Assembly: GCA_938041955.1 (NCBI GenBank)
Contig: CALISD010000086.1
Location: 1 to 44,405, forward strand
Source: an uncultured Granulosicoccaceae bacterium
GTDB lineage: Bacteria > Pseudomonadota > Gammaproteobacteria > Granulosicoccales > Granulosicoccaceae
Length of the DNA: 44,405 nt
Direction of reading: 5' to 3'
A program made the translations under genes and the position numbers. This document shows, in pieces, positions 44,108-44,405 of this stretch (positions within the stretch are counted from its first letter, which is position 1; each line of letters begins with the position of its first letter). The notes under the pieces were generated by a model that ran no database searches, had not been told where the DNA came from, and was given only the letters and a program-made list of their open reading frames with translations.

Positions 44108-44405
44108 GGAGTTGGCCAGGCAGCCGCTGTCGATTTCAATCGATAGAGGAAAGTCCGGGCTCCATAGGGCAGAGTGCCAGGTAACGCCTGGGGGGTGTGA
44201 ACCCACGGAAAGTGCAGCAGAGAGAAGACCGCCTAAGTCATGCAAATGACCGGTAAGGGTGAAAGGTGCGGTGAAGAGTGTGCTGCGTTGGTGGCGGCAG
44301 TCGGTGGTATGGGAAGCCGCACTCGGGGTGAGTTCAAATAGGGAGGCAATGTCGTGGCCCACGATGCTTCCGTGTAGATCGCCAGAGGTGCGTGGCGATA
44401 TAGTC
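44108..44405 (+). ncRNA. rnpB: RNase P RNA, type A (3' end cut by window)
   Basis: RNase P RNA is the catalytic part of the enzyme that matures tRNA 5' ends. The universally conserved block GAGGAAAGTCCGGGCTCCAT (about 44144 onward), AGGGCAG-GTGCCAGGTAACGCCTGG, the ACAGAGAG-type core as GCAGCAGAGAGAAGACCGCC and AAGGGTGAAAGGTGCGG are all present. The 5' end is placed by aligning GGAGTTGGCC with the E. coli P1 strand GAAGCTGACC. The 3' part lies beyond the window. Linkage to rsmI is common in gammaproteobacteria. Confidence 0.95.

Overview
The window looks like a chromosomal segment of a Gram-negative gammaproteobacterium, probably free-living or marine (genus not determinable by eye). The evidence is the gene order: lptB-lptA-lptC-kdsC-kdsD, rpoN-hpf-ptsN-rapZ-NPr-EI-mgtE, murA-hisG-hisD, and petABC-sspA-sspB-yraN-lpoA-rsmI-rnpB are typical gammaproteobacterial linkages. 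A split, coenzyme-B12-dependent (class II) ribonucleotide reductase, NrdJa plus NrdJb, recalls Pseudomonas.

Layout. (1) 1-8650 is an accessory region. It starts with the tail of an IS30-type transposase, followed by a two-gene cassette (a protein with an Rsd/AlgQ anti-sigma-like domain fused to an unknown C-terminal half, translationally coupled to an alpha/beta-hydrolase), a cold-shock protein, an SRAP-family protein (YedK/HMCES type) and a potassium-channel gene cut off at its selectivity filter. IS-end-like repeats follow. Then comes a Gabija-like defence pair (OLD-family ATPase-TOPRIM nuclease plus a compact UvrD-like helicase) with an upstream PD-(D/E)XK-type protein, and a second, different set of IS-end-like repeats. 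(2) 8650-13580 holds nrdJb, nrdJa and the magnesium transporter mgtE. The nrdJ leader carries a NrdR-like box and a DnaA box. (3) 13780-20110 encodes the nitrogen phosphotransferase system (EI, NPr, EIIA-Ntr) with rapZ, hpf and rpoN. (4) 20470-26030 is an outer-membrane biogenesis block on the minus strand: lptB, lptA, lptC, kdsC, kdsD, then mlaA and mlaC. mlaA ends in a 9-bp tandem repeat encoding about 21 Leu-Asp-Glu units. (5) 26616-31155 on the plus strand holds murA, a 231-bp intergenic element bounded by perfect 17-bp inverted repeats, hisG, a DAHP synthase gene and hisD. (6) 31670-35489 is the cytochrome bc1 operon followed by sspA and sspB. (7) 35540-38869 holds yraN and lpoA (minus strand) and rsmI (plus strand). 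(8) 38979-42174 is an overlapping pair, a DUF6502-type protein and a fibronectin-III/beta-helix lipoprotein. (9) An FMN glutamate-synthase-like protein follows on the minus strand, and the window ends inside the RNase P RNA gene.

How the genes fit together: blocks 3-5 link envelope synthesis (LPS transport, Kdo synthesis, retrograde phospholipid transport, peptidoglycan precursor synthesis) with sigma-54/PTS-Ntr control and RapZ. Blocks 5-6 add histidine and aromatic amino-acid synthesis and respiration. The accessory region looks like a defence and mobile-element hot spot inserted beside the nrdJ locus. The most unusual items are the Rsd-domain fusion coupled to a lipase, the PD-(D/E)XK protein beside a compact Gabija, the (LDE)n tail on MlaA, and the inverted-repeat element between murA and hisG.
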